A program made the position numbers and the translations under genes. Shown one piece after another: positions 41,328-54,986 of a stretch of DNA of 64,000 nucleotides (positions are counted from its first letter, which is position 1; each line of letters starts with the position of its first letter). Origin of the DNA: Tetrahymena elliotti 4EA (lineage: Eukaryota; Ciliophora; Oligohymenophorea; Hymenostomatida; Tetrahymenidae); the NCBI GenBank assembly GCA_000231825.2, contig JH720323.1, positions 1 to 64,000 on the forward strand. The letters are read 5' to 3'. The notes beneath the pieces are model-generated. The model saw only the letters and a list, made by a program, of their open reading frames with translations, was not told where the DNA came from and ran no database searches.

Positions 41328-43016
41328 ATGAAAAGTTAATGTGAAGTAGGTGAAAATAAGAGTTGTAGTCTTTTAAATAATGATATACAATCATTATTTA
41401 TTTGTCTGTCACCTCTGTGCTTATAAAGACTAAAAATAATGTGTCATTAATGCTCGAATTCGTAAATACACTAAAGCCATTTAGTAGTTAGAGTTTAATC
41501 TATTTTCGAAAAAAGAAATTTAACAATTAATAATGAAATAAAATACTATGCTTTAAATATATTTAAATTGAAAGAACTAAAATAGCAATAAAATGATTAG
41601 CTACAGAATTTTATAAATAAAATTCAAGACTACAAAAACTAAATTATTTAATCGATAGATAAATAGATTGATATTCAGACATAGTTAATTTAAGAAATGT
41701 TTAGATTAGAATCAATTGCTTAAAATTATTACGATTAACAATTATAATACTCTGAAAGATCTTTAAGTGTTGAGATATAGAATTTGTTAAGTGATAGATA
41801 ACTAATCCCTAAATTTTAAATCACTAACCTGATACAATAATCTTAGGATATTTTTTAAATCTTTTCTTCTAACATAAATAAAAAAGAGGAGTTGGATGAA
41901 ATAAATGCTTGTATAACAAAAAACTTTATGCAAAGAAACTTTGAAACTAAAGAAAGCAAAGATTTATTAGAACATTTAAAATAAATCAATAGCTTTGGTT
42001 AATACGAAAGTTTACAAAAAACAATTGAAGATAAGTAAGCAATTGGTTTGAGATATTCAAGATAGCTTAGAAAATTAGAAAGTGAATTATCAAGCTTTTC
42101 TGATTAAATAGTCCCTTTTATAAAATAAGCTGATATTTTACCTTAATTTGATGAGCTTTAACCCTCTAAGCTATTCTATGACACTAATTTTAGAGTTATT
42201 ATGAATAAGTATTTTTCGTAAGGAGAGACTCTTATTAGCTTAAATTTTAGACTTACAGATGATAGATTCTTCAAAACACCTCCTTTTCTTCACGATTTCT
42301 AGTTTAAAAATCTAATTGATCTAAGTGTTAATATAAACTCACTGGATTTTAAGAACTTGATTAATTTTATTTAAAATCATCCTTAGATTGAAAATTTAGA
42401 TATTTTTTTAAATGCAGATCAGTAATTACTTGTTATGAGTAATCTTCGCTCTTTATTTTCGATTTAGGTTTTACCAAATGTATAAAAATTCAAGATAAAT
42501 ATTACTAGATTAAATTTTTCTAGTTCTATTTAAATCCTTGATTTACACGACTTTGCCCAACCAATAATAAAATTTTTGAATGAAAAGAGGAATTCAATTT
42601 AAACATTTGAAATTGATGGTTTAATAGAGTTTAGTTACAGTATTGAACATTTTTAATCAATATTTTTCAATTAATAAAACTAAAGAATGACACATTTAAA
42701 AAAGTTAACTTTCTTGGTGACTGATATAGATTTTTTATATGATCCACAAAAGATATTGCTTAATGACTTACATCATAACATTTTCACTTAAATGCCTCTT
42801 CTTTAGGAAATAAAATTATATAAAACTACTTAATATTAGGACATAGAAAAATTCTTTAAAATGCTCAACTCTCAACTTAAAACTAAGGCTGATCTGATTA
42901 AACTATTTCTGTTAATTAAGAGTCGCCTGAAATTTTATCGTAAGGAAATAATTTATGAAATAATCTAAGAATATGTAAAAACAATATTCAACATGATCAA
43001 TACAAATATTTTTTGA
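41328..43016 (+). CDS. Cys/His-rich coiled-coil protein with LRR-like C-terminus, unnamed family
   Basis: An intronless 562-residue protein. The first ~60 residues hold a Cys/His cluster (CEVGENKSCSLL, FICLSPLCLQRLKIMCHQCS, IHQSHLV) that resembles a B-box-like zinc site. Then a coiled coil of about 200 residues (ELKQQQNDQLQNFINKI), and a C-terminal half with irregular Leu-rich strands (LISLNFRL, LIDLSVNINSL, IENLDIFL, LKKLTFLV). This zinc site / coiled coil / Leu-rich layout recalls the 53055-54986 protein's Leu-rich part. I know no function; a scaffold or E3-like adaptor is only a guess. Confidence 0.75.
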
Positions 43017-43104
43017 TTATTTTTGTTAAATTAAATTTTAAAACAAAATAAATACTGCTATTGCATACAATAACATAAGAAACAAATCATAAAATATTCA
43101 ACAC

Positions 43105-44083
43105 TCATTATTCGAATTCTAAGTTTTTAAGCTTTCCTTTCTTTTCAACTGCTTTATCATAATCGTCTATGAATTTATCAAATGCGGCCTAATCAACTGC
43201 ATAAAGCTTAGAAAAAGCAAAGATCCATTCATCTATGTTAACCTGTATGCAATTAAAAAATATTTATTTCTTTATTTAATGTGAAACTAATTTTCTTACT
43301 GTTTCTTTGTTACAAATTGCACATGCTTTTATAAAATCTTTGGCATCCTTTTCAATACCTCCATCATTAATTTATTCATCTATATATTTATTAAACCTTT
43401 TAGATTTATTTAAGTCTATTTACTTTTAACCATCTGAATCAACATCATAGAATATTTCAAGTATTTTAGCTTTTTGTGCAGGAGGCAAAATGTTAAATGC
43501 CTTTTCTTCACAAACTATATTATTCAAAAGCATTTTAGCTTCCATGTTTCCTTCACCAGGTTTTTACCCAGATTTATTTTTTATTTCTACTGAGGCGCCA
43601 TTTGTAACTAAAAAAAATATTGATTCTTTATCACCTTTTTCACAAGCTAAGTGAAGAGCTGTTTTACCTTCATTATTTAAGACATCCAAAGGAATAGAAT
43701 TGCTAACTAAATATCTTAAAACTTCTACTTTACCATTCATGGCAGCATAATGCAGACCATTGTTTCCTAATTAATTATTTATATCATATTAAATACTGAA
43801 AAACAAAATGGTTGAATTTCTTTATTTTTTTTATTTATCTTGTCTCTTTCAACATTCAAAATTATTTTAAAAGTGTAAATTTTACCATCTTAATCTTAAT
43901 AATCTACACTTGCACCATTAGAAACTGATTTTCTGGCTTCATCAACACTGCCTAATTTATATTTATAATTGATAAAGATACAGAAAATAAATCATTTTAA
44001 AATAATCATCAAATCTGCTTAATTTTAAAAAGCATACCATTTTAACAGGCTGAAATAAGATTTTCATTATGAAATGAGTTCAT
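43105..44083 (-). CDS. Ankyrin-repeat and EF-hand-like protein
   Basis: 238 residues in four exons; introns 43952-44037, 43767-43885 and 43243-43299. Ankyrin repeats fill about residues 8-105 (NNGLHYAAMNGKVEVLRYLV, GKTALHLACEKGDKESIFFL). An EF-hand-like segment follows (ILEIFYDVDSDGQKQIDLNK, with Asp/Asp/Asp/Gln loop positions) and a helix-rich end with a second possible, weaker EF-hand (NIDEWIFAFSKLY). No signal peptide or membrane segment. It may bind a partner through the ankyrin face in a calcium-dependent way; that is inference from the domains. Its 3' end lies 88 bases from the convergent plus-strand gene. Confidence 0.85.
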
Positions 44084-44592
44084 TAAGCTAAAATTATATC
44101 TTTAAAACCTTAATTTTTCCTTTACTATTAACTTGCTTACTGCTTATAAGAAACGCGAAATCTTATATCTTTATTTTGATAAATTAAGATTTTTTATTTA
44201 ATAAATTATTATTAAAAATAATTAAAATATAATGAAAACCCATATATCTAAAAATCAACCAATACAAATCAGTTTCAATCACTAGCTAAATCCATAAATG
44301 AATAAATGCAAATTATATAAATATTTCACTGTATTTAATAATAATTTATTTTTGTTAACCCACCAAAAAAAGAAAGTTGCAAAAAAGTTGATACTGCTAG
44401 TTTACTGTAGAAATTAAATATATTTAAAATGGTTTTATTAGTGATCATTGAGGAATTTTTGTTGAATTAATTAAAACGAAATAAATAAAAACAAATAATT
44501 TAAACATTTAGTATTTAGTTTCATTTTAATTGAGTAATTATTATGTTTAATAAATAAAAAATTCATATTTAATCTTAAAATTAAGACAAAGA
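44084..44592. other. Intergenic spacer
   Basis: A+T-rich gap between the ankyrin gene start and the WD40 gene stop, both minus strand. Nothing is recognised. Confidence 0.6.
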
Positions 44593-46865
44593 TCAAGCAG
44601 TGATAATATTTACACAGCAATCACTTGAACATGTAAATATTCTAGCTTTTTTCCATACCAAACCTTCAATACCTCCCATATGAATTTTTTCTGAGTATTT
44701 AAATTTCTTTTCAATCAAATCATAAATAAAGAAATATCCATTTTAAGAACCTATTGCTACTCTTGTTCCTCCCTTTTTTTTAAAATTTTTATTATTGCAT
44801 GTTGGGTATGAAATTAAAAATTTTTTACTTCTTCTAAAGCAAGATACGTTAAAGTATGCCACTCTCTTACAAATGATGTACTAAATTCATGAATAAGTTC
44901 AAAATTATTTTTAGGGCTATATACTCTTATTGTTTGATCATCAGAGCAGGAAATAAAAATTTCACCTAAGGCTTCATTCATTTTCTATTTAATTTTAAAA
45001 ATATTTTGAGCTATTTTTCTTTTTTGAATCTTGAAAAAATGAATTTACTTTCCAATCTATTGATGTTACTGCCAATGTGTGTCCTTTTAATTCATGAGTT
45101 TAAAATGGCTGTTTATTTTTAAGATCAAAAATATGAACTGTTTAATCTTCACTGCATGTAGCTAATTAGCTTGAATTATTGCAATTCCATATAGTGGACC
45201 ATATCTCTGCAAAAATATCTAAAGAGCCAAAACTGTCAGATGAATCTTAGGGTAAATGCCCATAAAAGACTATTTTAGTGATCATATTCTACCCAAAATT
45301 ATCTTGAAAAATAGCAAATTGTCCTTCTGTAGTTGCAGCAAGTAAATATAAATGTTCATTATCTTCTATTAACAAAACAAATTTAAAATATAAATTAAAT
45401 ATTTCAATAAAATTTTACATTTGAAACGCAGAGAAGTAATAGATCCCTTAAGAGTAGCTACAATTTAGGGTTGAGATGAGTAATCCTAAAAGTACCATCT
45501 ATAAATTGAGCCTTCCATAGTTCCAATTGCAATAGACATTCCACTTTCATCCCAATCCAGAGATCTTATACCACTTAAAACACTTGTCTAGAATAAAGGG
45601 TCATTTTCAGCACAAATTTCAGCTGGATAAATATAAACATTTCCTAAAAAATCTCCTACTGCAACCATTTACTCTGTTGGATTTGTAGCTAAGCCACAAC
45701 AAGTAATATTCATTCCAGAAATAGAATGAGAATCTTTTAAATTATTTATATTTTATTGAATAAATCCACCCTCATTTGAAGCAAATAAATAATTATTATT
45801 CAATCTTATAAAGTAATTTTCTGGGTGAGCAGCACGAGATTTAAGAGCTTAAATAGAATATCCATCATATCTACCTTCTTAATTACCAATTACTTCATTA
45901 GGTAATTCCTTTTCGAATAATTATGTACAATCTATAAAGAGAAGATAATTGCTTGCAGGAGATAAAAGTACAGTGTTTTTATCAGTATAGGTTAAAGTCA
46001 TTATACTTCCTTTACCTCCTCCTATCTTAGTAAAAGATAAGATTTTAAGAGATTATAAATCTATGATAATCAAATGTCTATCCTGATATAAATAAGATGC
46101 AGTTGAATCTCCATTACTTGTACCAGAAATTAAATCACAAACATAAGGACAACTTTGCTAAAGAGTTTACTATTTAGTATTTAAATCAAATTATAGTAAA
46201 TCATAAAATCTACGATGATGCTTAGTAGCATGTTTTTTCCCTTTCTTTGGTTTGTTTACACTTACTGAGCCTTCATCTTGCATCTCTTGATGATTTTATT
46301 TTTACTCATCTAGCGCTAACTTTTCTAAGAATGTAACTAATAATCCATTTTCAGTGAGAGTACCAAAACGATAACGTCCAACAATTTCAAAATGTATAAA
46401 TTTATCAGCATCATTTTCATAACTATTCATTAATCCTTCAAAAAGATACACAATAGTTATGCCCTTTTAGTCTTTATATTCTTCACAAGATATACTGAGA
46501 TATTGTTTGTTTATTGTAGCATGACGTACTATTCTACCTTTAGTTTAGAATTTTCTTATAACATTCAATCCCTTTCTATCTATAACACTAATTTAGCCAC
46601 TATAAGAAATACTTACAATATACATACCACACTCAAGTAAAACAAAAATAGAATCATTATTTGTTTATACTAATTCAATTCTTCTACCTCTCTTTATATC
46701 CCACTTAGCAATACAGACACCAGCTGGTATTAACGCCTCATCTTCATTGAGTAAAATAATATTATCATACCTTACACCACCAAAGCCATATGAGTGAACA
46801 TTAATAGGAATACTTTCAGGATGTGGCTAGTATTTTCCACTTTAAATGTTATTCTCAATATCCAT
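44593..46865 (-). CDS. WD40-repeat protein
   Basis: 699 residues in four exons; introns 45366-45418, 44985-45048 and 44773-44828, with exon sum divisible by three. Propeller blades show as CIAKWDIKRGRRIELVQ, VAVGDFLGNVYIYP, GIRSLDWDESGMSIAIGTME, GSIYRWYF, QLATCSEDQTVHIFDLKNK, GHTLAVTSIDWKK, IFISCSDDQTIRVYSP, and IEGLVWKKARIFTCSSDCCV at the end. A basic linker (KPKKGKKHATKHHRRFYDL) interrupts the N-terminal half. At least seven, perhaps twelve, blades are likely, i.e. one or two propellers. No enzymatic motif. It is probably a scaffold in a larger complex; which one cannot be told. Confidence 0.85.
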
Positions 46866-48039
46866 TTATCAAATCAGTATTAATGTAATTATTATTATTA
46901 TTGTTTTGTTAATTTTTATTTTTACTGATAATATTTGAATAAAGATTTCTGTTATTAATCAAAAGATAGTATATCAGATCCTACTCTTTCTGACTACTTG
47001 CTAAATAAAATATACTTCTATTCCATAAAATATCTTTTCAGATTTGTTCGGATGTGATCTCAAGTGAATCCTTTCTCAAAAAAGAAAATAGACATTGTTT
47101 TTTTATTAATTAGACTTTCTGTGTTAAGTTTATGCTTACAAAAACAAAAAATATTTTGTTTCAATATATGAACAAACAAGTAAAAATATGTTAGCATAAA
47201 TATCTTTTCTGATTTTATAACTAGGTTCTTACTATAAATAAAATAAATTTGATTGATATGGCTTTATAAAAGGTAATAAATAAAACTCATCAATAAATAA
47301 ATAATAAACTACTAACAAGAATATCTTTGAAGATTAATATTGTTCTGATCTAAACTGTATTATTCATTAAAAGCAAGATTATAGATATTTTCCAATTGTT
47401 AATAAACTAATTTATCAATAAACAATGAAAAGCTTCGTTCGTGATATTATTTTAGAATGATTTATTTAGTTCTACTGAAAATATAATTTTATTATAGAGA
47501 GCAAACAAAGAAAATTCAGAAGAGAAAAAAATATGAATTATTATATTTATTTTACTTTATATCATAGTGTTTAAAAAATATCTTATTAAATAAATGATTT
47601 TCAAAGCTAAATGTAAATTGTAGGAAATTTCATGATAAAAACCTTTATTCAAATCAACAATCAAAGAATACTTTAAAAATAAGTTCTTTTACTTATTTAC
47701 TTAGTTTTCTGAATTTAATTATAATTTTTAGAATAAAACTGAGATTTTTATCTTCAATAATGCTAGTTCCAACTTTTTAAGAATTTTAATATGAAAAAAA
47801 AAACTTAAAATTATCAGACATAAAAAATAAAAATTAAAGAAATATTTGAAGAAACCTTTTTTTAAAAATGTAAGAGCTTGTAGAAATATTTTGGATTTGT
47901 CAAGTGATTAAGAAATTTCTGGAAAAATAAAGAAACAATTTTGAAAATAAAATGCTTGTTGAATAAATTACATAAAATATCAAATTTTATTTAGATTAAA
48001 AATATTAAATTGATTGGCTAAAATTTTAGTGAAAAGGAA
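46866..48039. other. Intergenic spacer (1.2 kb)
   Basis: A+T-rich upstream region of the WD40 gene, with a short att run at 46886-46902. No gene is recognised. Confidence 0.6.
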
Positions 48040-49371
48040 TCAAATGTATCTATAATTACATGTTTTATCATTTTATATATTAGAATGTTTTGTTTTATCA
48101 GAATCTTCAGAGCAGTTAGGGTCAATAAATTTTTCTTTGAATATCTCTGCTTAAACTGTGTACTAAATATTTTCATTAGGAAATTAATCAACTGGCTCTT
48201 AATAGTTAAATGATTAATTGTTTTAAGACTACTGCTCTCTTAGGTGTAAAATTTATTTTATGGATGAAAGAGAAACATCAAATATCATAACCCTAGCATA
48301 GAAATCTAATGGATTATTTCTGTCTGTATAGAAATCACTCATTTTAAAAGTTTCAATCGATACGTCAGCATAAAAGCATAAATCATCAAATGTGATCAAC
48401 CTCAATTACTTTTCTAATTTTTTTCTTTCTTATTTTTTTGGAGGGGTTCCTGTTCTGAATCTTTGTATTGTATCTAACCACTCATCTAAAAATGTTTTTC
48501 CTAAAAATATCTCAGCTTCAAAATCAAATATTTCATAGTAACCATTTTTAGTAAGTGTATATTATAATTCTTCTATTGATTTACCTAGAAGATAACATAA
48601 AGATTCACTAAATATTGCTCTATGAAATATGTAATCAAAAGTAGCAAAATCAGGTCCTGAATGTACTGCAAAATAAATAGCCCCTTCTTCAGTTAGCTTG
48701 GTATAAACTCCTTACATATATTAATCAAACAAATCTCTTAAGTAGAAGTATTATCTTTACATCATTGGTTATGATACTAATTAAGTGAAATACTAAGTTA
48801 AATAATCACCAATCCACTAGTTTTAATTACAAACTTTTTCTACATTTTCCATCAAAGAGTGGATTGATTAATCAGGATACTACTTATATCTTTAAATTTA
48901 TAATCCTATTGTTTTATTACTTTAAGAAGGCAAAATTTGTTATTCTAATTTTAGCATCAAAGTTTTAGAATTTTTATATACAACTTAAACAGGCCAAATC
49001 TTGCAATAATTCCACAAAGAATACCTATCCTCAAAAAAATGAGAATTCTTTTTTTAAAAATCTATCAATATATCACCATGCATGTAAAAAAGTTCATTTG
49101 TTTTTATTAATTTCGGATTAGGAATATTTGAATACTAGTAAGTTACTTCCTTTTTCTTCTTCTTTTTCTTCTTTTTTAAGATTATTTCAACCACATCAGA
49201 ACTGTCGCTTTTAAAGCTTTATGAATTCTAATTATCATCTATATGCTAATTATAACTTTAAGAATTCTAAATTTATTCTTCTGTTAAAATATTTTGATCT
49301 TATCCATAATAAATCTAATTATTAAACTAATTTGGAACTCTATTTTCTTCATAAATTTAATGTGCTTTCAT
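48040..49371 (-). CDS. Unrecognised protein with Lys tract and possible PAS-like region
   Basis: An intronless 443-residue protein. The N-terminus is Asn/Gln-rich with a run of nine lysines (ILKKKKKKKKKEV), a possible nuclear signal. The middle is Gln-rich (LRDLFDQYMQGVYTKLTEEG). The segment FDYIFHRAIFSESLCYLLGK with SIEELQYTLTKNGYYEIFDF resembles a PAS fold's ESLCELLGYS pattern, as in some fungal regulators; this is a weak resemblance. The C-terminus is acidic. I do not recognise a family. A nuclear regulator is a guess from the basic tract and PAS-like piece. Confidence 0.7.
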
Positions 49372-50502
49372 CTCTTTTATATATTAAAATTAAATTATTT
49401 TGCTAATAATTTTTTGATTTGATAGTAATTAATTTTATGTTTATATAATTTACAACAATTTTTTGTTAATATAATTCACAAGAATTTTTCTTAAAGATAA
49501 TAATAATTGAGTTTTTTCTTTATTGTTTTTGATCTACAGATCACCATTAAAACCTTTACTTAATTACGTATTATCAAAATTCGTTGTTATATATCTATCA
49601 TTTCTTTCTTCACTTTTGAGAGTAATCTAAAAATGTAAGTTCACAATTTCTTTACAAATAACACATTACTTCATCAATATAGATTTCGTATTTCCATATT
49701 TATGTAAAACTTGTGTAATATCAAAATAACCTAAAATTACTTATTTCACAGTAAGCTAAAAATTTTTGTCTATAGTATAAATAATTTTATTATATTTCTT
49801 ACAAGTTCTTTTAATGATTTAAATAAATTAAAGATTTACTCCGTGCAGGAAATTTTGTGAATATAATGATATTAAAATTATCCACAAAATAAAAAGATTT
49901 TAAGTTTTAAAATTTAATTTAAGTATTTAAAAAATCTAATGATAAGATATTAAAAATATTGTTTGAAATTAAAAAAACTAAAATTGAACTAATGTTCTTA
50001 TGAAGTTAATACTATTAATATCTTCATTTTTATCAAAGATATTTAAGAGTCTTTCAAATTATTCTTTAAAAAACATATGACTTAATTGAATATTTCTTAA
50101 TTATTCTTTAGATAAGTTAATATTAATTTATTTTATTAAATATCAATTGCTTAAAGTTTTTAAATTTAAAATTATTTTAATAATAATTTTTTTTAAATAG
50201 CAAAATTTTTTAACTTTTTTTGTTTGAAAATTGTATGTCCGATTTGATATTAGAATTAATTCTTTTTTTTCCCAGAATTATTTCAATTATGATGACAACA
50301 TATTTTTGTGCATTTTCAATTCTTTCAAAAATAATATTTAAATAATACATAGTTAGAAATCAATTTATTTTATGAATAATTCGGAACAAATAAAGTTGAA
50401 AAATAATATGATAGTATCTTAAAACTGATCATAAATAAAATAGATAATACTGTTTTTTATTATAAAAATGTTTTATAAATAATTTTAGCCTTAAATTATG
50501 CT
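49372..50502. other. Intergenic spacer (1.1 kb)
   Basis: A+T-rich, between two minus-strand genes. No coding frame with a start, no RNA gene, no repeat stands out. Confidence 0.6.
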
Positions 50503-51864
50503 TCAATTAACAGAAGTTACTGACATATTCTATTTATATGCTAACTATTATTGAAAACTTGACTGTTATTACTCCTTTTAAAGCTTTATTTTTTAATAAC
50601 GTCTGTAAAAAAAATATATAATTAAACCAACTAATAAAATGCTAACTACGCAAATTATTATAATTGCCCATACAGGAAAAGACTTATCTGAAGAAGAAGG
50701 ATTTTTGAAGGGTATCTGAGGAGGTTCAGTGATAGATTATGCAAATGATACTTATAGTGAAGGATAATATTTAAAAGTTGAAAGATATTTCATCATAAAA
50801 CCATCACCTAATAGTATCTCTTCATCTTCTACTTCAATAATAAAAAATCCACACTAATTCTCAGTTTTATCATATAGGGAATAAAATTCTGCTTCTAAAG
50901 TTATAGTAACTTCCTTATTATCAATGTCTATCAACTTGAAAGAAAATTCAGGAAATCTTTTATCACAACTACCAATAAAAGCGCCAGATTTAGAATCATA
51001 ATCTATTGAGTATTAATCTTTCATAATTTATTTTAAGGAAGCTAGCATAAATCCTGGTAAAGCTATAAAAGAAGTACCTGAATCTATTAAAAGTGGAATG
51101 CTAGATTTACTTACAACTGTATCACCAAAAGATACTTCAGATGCTGTAATACTCCAATGTTCTCTGGAAGTTACTGCAAATGTACTAGACTTAGCACCTT
51201 TGAGAATGAATTACTCATCTACATTACCAAGAATTAATTGAGAGTTTTGAGTTTTCGAGGTATTTAAAGCATCATCCAAATACAAAGAAAATTAATTGGC
51301 TGAAATTAGATTTTGAGAAAACAAATTATTCACCCAGTTCTTATATTTACCAGATTGATTGTAGGGATCTAATACACCTAATCCAAATATGCCATCTTCT
51401 TTACCAGCTACTACATTCTCACCTGTGGTAACATAGAGAAAGTACTAGTTATCTATTAAAGTACCATCTTCTAAATAAACAGGAGCTTATGATACCACTC
51501 CAGCAATTTTTGTTCCATCACCAAAGGTAATATCTTTATTAGTAGTAGTTTAAGTACACCCATCTGAACTTATGCAATTATATCTATTTGGGTAGTAATT
51601 TTCGATATCCTAGCAAGATTTACTTACAAACCATAGCACATAGGATCCTGTATCAAGTTAAACATTCATTTTAGTTTTTGATTTGCCAACTTAAATACTA
51701 ATCAAAAGCTAGCTGTTCTATATATTATTAATACCAACTTTTTTCTATAAGAATCTTGACATTCCATGCTAGTTTTAAACTCTTCTTAAAGGGAACGATA
51801 GCTAAGCAAAAGAACTTGCTATCAATAAAGAAATTATGAGAATGAGCAAATTTGATTTTATCAT
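50503..51864 (-). CDS. Pepsin-family aspartyl protease with C-terminal membrane anchor
   Basis: An intronless 453-residue protein. Signal peptide MIKSNLLILIISLLIASSFA, then a short propeptide-like stretch, and a two-lobed A1-family core. The first catalytic motif is VQLDTGSYVLWF (Asp71), the second LLIDSGTSFIALPG (Asp261); the flap resembles ITFGDGTKIAGVVSQ, and EDGIFGLG is the usual post-flap strand. A single membrane helix (PVWAIIIICVVSILLVGLII) at about 392-415 and a short basic/Gln-rich tail follow. It therefore looks like a type I membrane protease of the secretory or phago-lysosomal system. All catalytic residues are present. It is divergent from the LRR gene to the right. Confidence 0.95.
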
Positions 51865-53054
51865 ATTGTTTTATTTTGAATTTATTTATTTACTAATTTA
51901 TTTTAAATTTATCAATTAATCTTGAATTTTTAAAGTGAAAAAATACGACGAAATTAAAATAAATAAATAAAATTAAGTAATTCTATGAGCTGTTTAAATG
52001 CATAAGCAAACAAGAATAAAAACTAACAATTTTAATAAGACATTCTGAATTAAATTTTATGGTCAAAAATGAATTATTTTTTATGAGAGAAAAGTAGGTA
52101 AGCATGTAGTTAAGATAATTCATCATTTACTAATAGCTTTTAGGGATACCCAAAAAAGATTTCATTTTTATTATTTAGGAAAATCTGTCTAATTATTTTA
52201 ATGTTTTAAGATTCTCATTTTTAAAAAGAAATTTATTTTTATTTATTTTAAAGTTAATTTTACTCAAAATTAAAAGATTTTTTTACACTTTTTTTTGATT
52301 GCTAATCCTTTTTCTTTTTTCGAGTAATTAAATTTAGTATTTTTTAATTAATAAAATTTCTTATTCTCATAAATATGAGAAAACTTTTGAAATATGGATT
52401 TTTATTTAAAAATGAATTCTTAAAACCTTTCTCAATCAGTGTATTGAATCTAAGTAAGGATTAGCCAAAATTAATTTTACAAATAAATTAATTAAGTATA
52501 GAATAACTATTCTTAAAAAATTAAGTGAGATATCCTTTTTACTAAAAATGAGCATAAAAAATAAACTAAATTTACAAAGCATGCTTTTTAAAAGCATTTC
52601 TACTACTTTAAAAGTTTATCATTTATTATTATCTCTATCTTCAAGTTACCCTTCATTCTTTGCTCTTATCTTTAAACTTTATATTAACAATTTAGTTTCG
52701 ATCCTCTCTTAAAATTTAATTAAGTTTGAATTTCTAATTAATTTAAAAACAATCTAAATAGTTTATGTTATAATACTTATTTTATTGTTTTAATTTTTCA
52801 GAGGATTTTATAATAGCTTTTATGAATTTACTTAAAAATAATTCACCTTATAAAATCAATTCTATCTATTAAATTTAAGTATTCACTTTTTGAAATTTGA
52901 ACTTATAATTATTAATCCTTACTTTTTTTGTAGATATTATAGCGGTAATTCAAAACATAATTAATATTAACATTTGATGATTTTCTTTTCTATTTTTAAT
53001 TAAATTAGGAGTGAAAAATTGTAGAAATTTTCAAATTTTAATATTTATTAAAAT
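51865..53054. other. Divergent intergenic region (1.2 kb)
   Basis: A+T-rich; should carry the promoters of the aspartyl protease (minus) and the LRR-like gene (plus). Nothing else is recognised. Confidence 0.6.
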
Positions 53055-54986
53055 ATGAATACCCTCTTTACTTCAAATATTTAAATTGATAATGAAGAAG
53101 TTTCTCCATATATTTCAACTCTAAGTTTATTAAAAGAGAGGATAAAATATATGAGTGAGTATGGAGAAAATATTCTTTCTATAAAAATTGGTCATTAGCT
53201 TTTTGTTTATTCATAAATAGATTAATTATCTAGTGCACTTAAAAAAGCAATCAACGCTAATGAGCTCTTACTCAAAATGTTTGAAGATAAAAAAGCAGAG
53301 ATTTTATTCAAAACAATATGCTCAAGTTCTAAAAAGCTGAAAACGATAGAAATAGAAGAATTAGATAAAATAAGCAATGATTAAGTAGATTTGCTTAAAG
53401 ATTTAGAACAACTAGAAAACCTAAATCTTTAATTTGTATAAATCTAAAATAGTAAGATAAATGAAAGAGACTTTAAATATTTGTGTGATAGTCTGCCTAG
53501 GTTTTAAAGCTTATAAATACTCAAAATTTCAATTAAATATATTGATGCTTCTAGTTTTTTTGATTCATTTAAGTAAATAGACTAACTTAAAGAGCTTCAT
53601 CTAGACTTTGAAAAATAATAACTAAATCTTAAAAGATTTCAGTAATTTTAAAAGAGTCTTCTTTAATAAAACAAATTACAAACTCTTATGCTATCCTTTA
53701 TTACATGTGTTTTGTCTGAAAAATGCATTTAAGGATTTTTTACTGCTATTAAGAAAGCATCGTTTGATTTGCTTCAATTTGGTTTTTCTGCTTAAGTGAA
53801 TGCAGTTGATAAATTATTTTCTTTAATATAATAATTTATACATACACAAAAAAAGTTGAGTTTTCTATAGATTTCTGGCTTTTTATTTAAAGAGAAGTCA
53901 CTCGACCCTTTTAATAAAATTCTTACGACTTAAAAATCTCTATAAAGTTTAACAGTCGATTACTACGGTAATAACTTGAGGAATGTTTCATTATCAAAAT
54001 TAGCATAATCTATTTCTTAGTAGCATAATCTTAGGGATCTTAAAATACTCTTTGATGAGAGTGTATATTCTGGAGAATCAGTCATAGAATTTGGTGAAGC
54101 TTTAAAGAGTTTACCTGAGCTTAAAGATTTAAGATTAGAATTTCCTGGAAGACTGAAAGAAGACTCTGTTTATGAATTTTCAAATCTCTTATCGAAATGC
54201 TAATAATTCAATTATCTTTACATTTATTTTTCAAAATATAGAGAAGGTAACTTTTTAGAATTTGTTGCCGAAAATCCTGAATAGTCTATCTTTCAAAACA
54301 AGAAATTGAAAATTTCCTCCCAATATTGTAGCAATAGTTCATATTCTTCAGGATTTTATAATCCCTACCTAATCTAATTGGTAATTAGTAAATAATTTAA
54401 TAATGTAGAGCATCTTACATTTAAATAGTTATCTTGTCAATAAGCTGATGCAAGTTTTCAAGTGCAAGTAAAAGAGCAAATTAAATTCTTAGTTGATAAA
54501 TTTACAAACTTAAAATCTATTGCTTATTCAACTAATGCTTACTAATATATAAATGAAGAACTCTACAAATTAATATAAAATAACATAAAAACTTTAATAA
54601 ATGTTTAGCTTTCCAATCACATTGATGAAAAGCTTGCAAAAATCTTATTTAACTAACCAAACTTATTAAAATTAAAATTTACTCCTCTATTCTATCAAAA
54701 AGCAGATTTAGATTTCTATTTAAAAGCATTCCCAAAATTAATATCTTATAATGCTAGTAATTGTTTAGAAGGAATAAATCTTAATTAGGCTATCTGTTAT
54801 TTTAAAAGTGATGCTCTATTAGAAAATATTGGAATGGGAAAAAATGAGTTACATAACTTCATTTATTCATATACAACATTTAACAAAAGAACCTTATTAT
54901 TTTTAAATGCGTATTATAAATTTATTAAAGATCAATTAATATATAAGCAAGACCTCTCTCATCTTGACTTGTGGTATGATCTTTGA
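53055..54986 (+). CDS. Leucine-rich-repeat-like protein, unnamed family
   Basis: An intronless 643-residue protein. Leu-rich strands repeat at roughly 25-35 residue spacing through the whole length (LKTIEIEELDKI, LENLNLQFVQI, LQILKISIKYI, LKELHLDFEK, LRDLKILFDES, LKDLRLEFPGR, VEHLTFKQLSC, LKLKFTPLFY). No zinc site, signal peptide or membrane helix. It resembles the C-terminal half of the 41328-43016 protein, suggesting paralogues or one large ciliate family. Function unknown; protein binding is likely from the fold. Confidence 0.75.

Noticed and set aside
50615..50632. taaaccaact-like motif resembling the Tetrahymena chromosome-breakage sequence
   Set aside because: Only a partial match to the 15-bp element, and that element is removed from macronuclear DNA.
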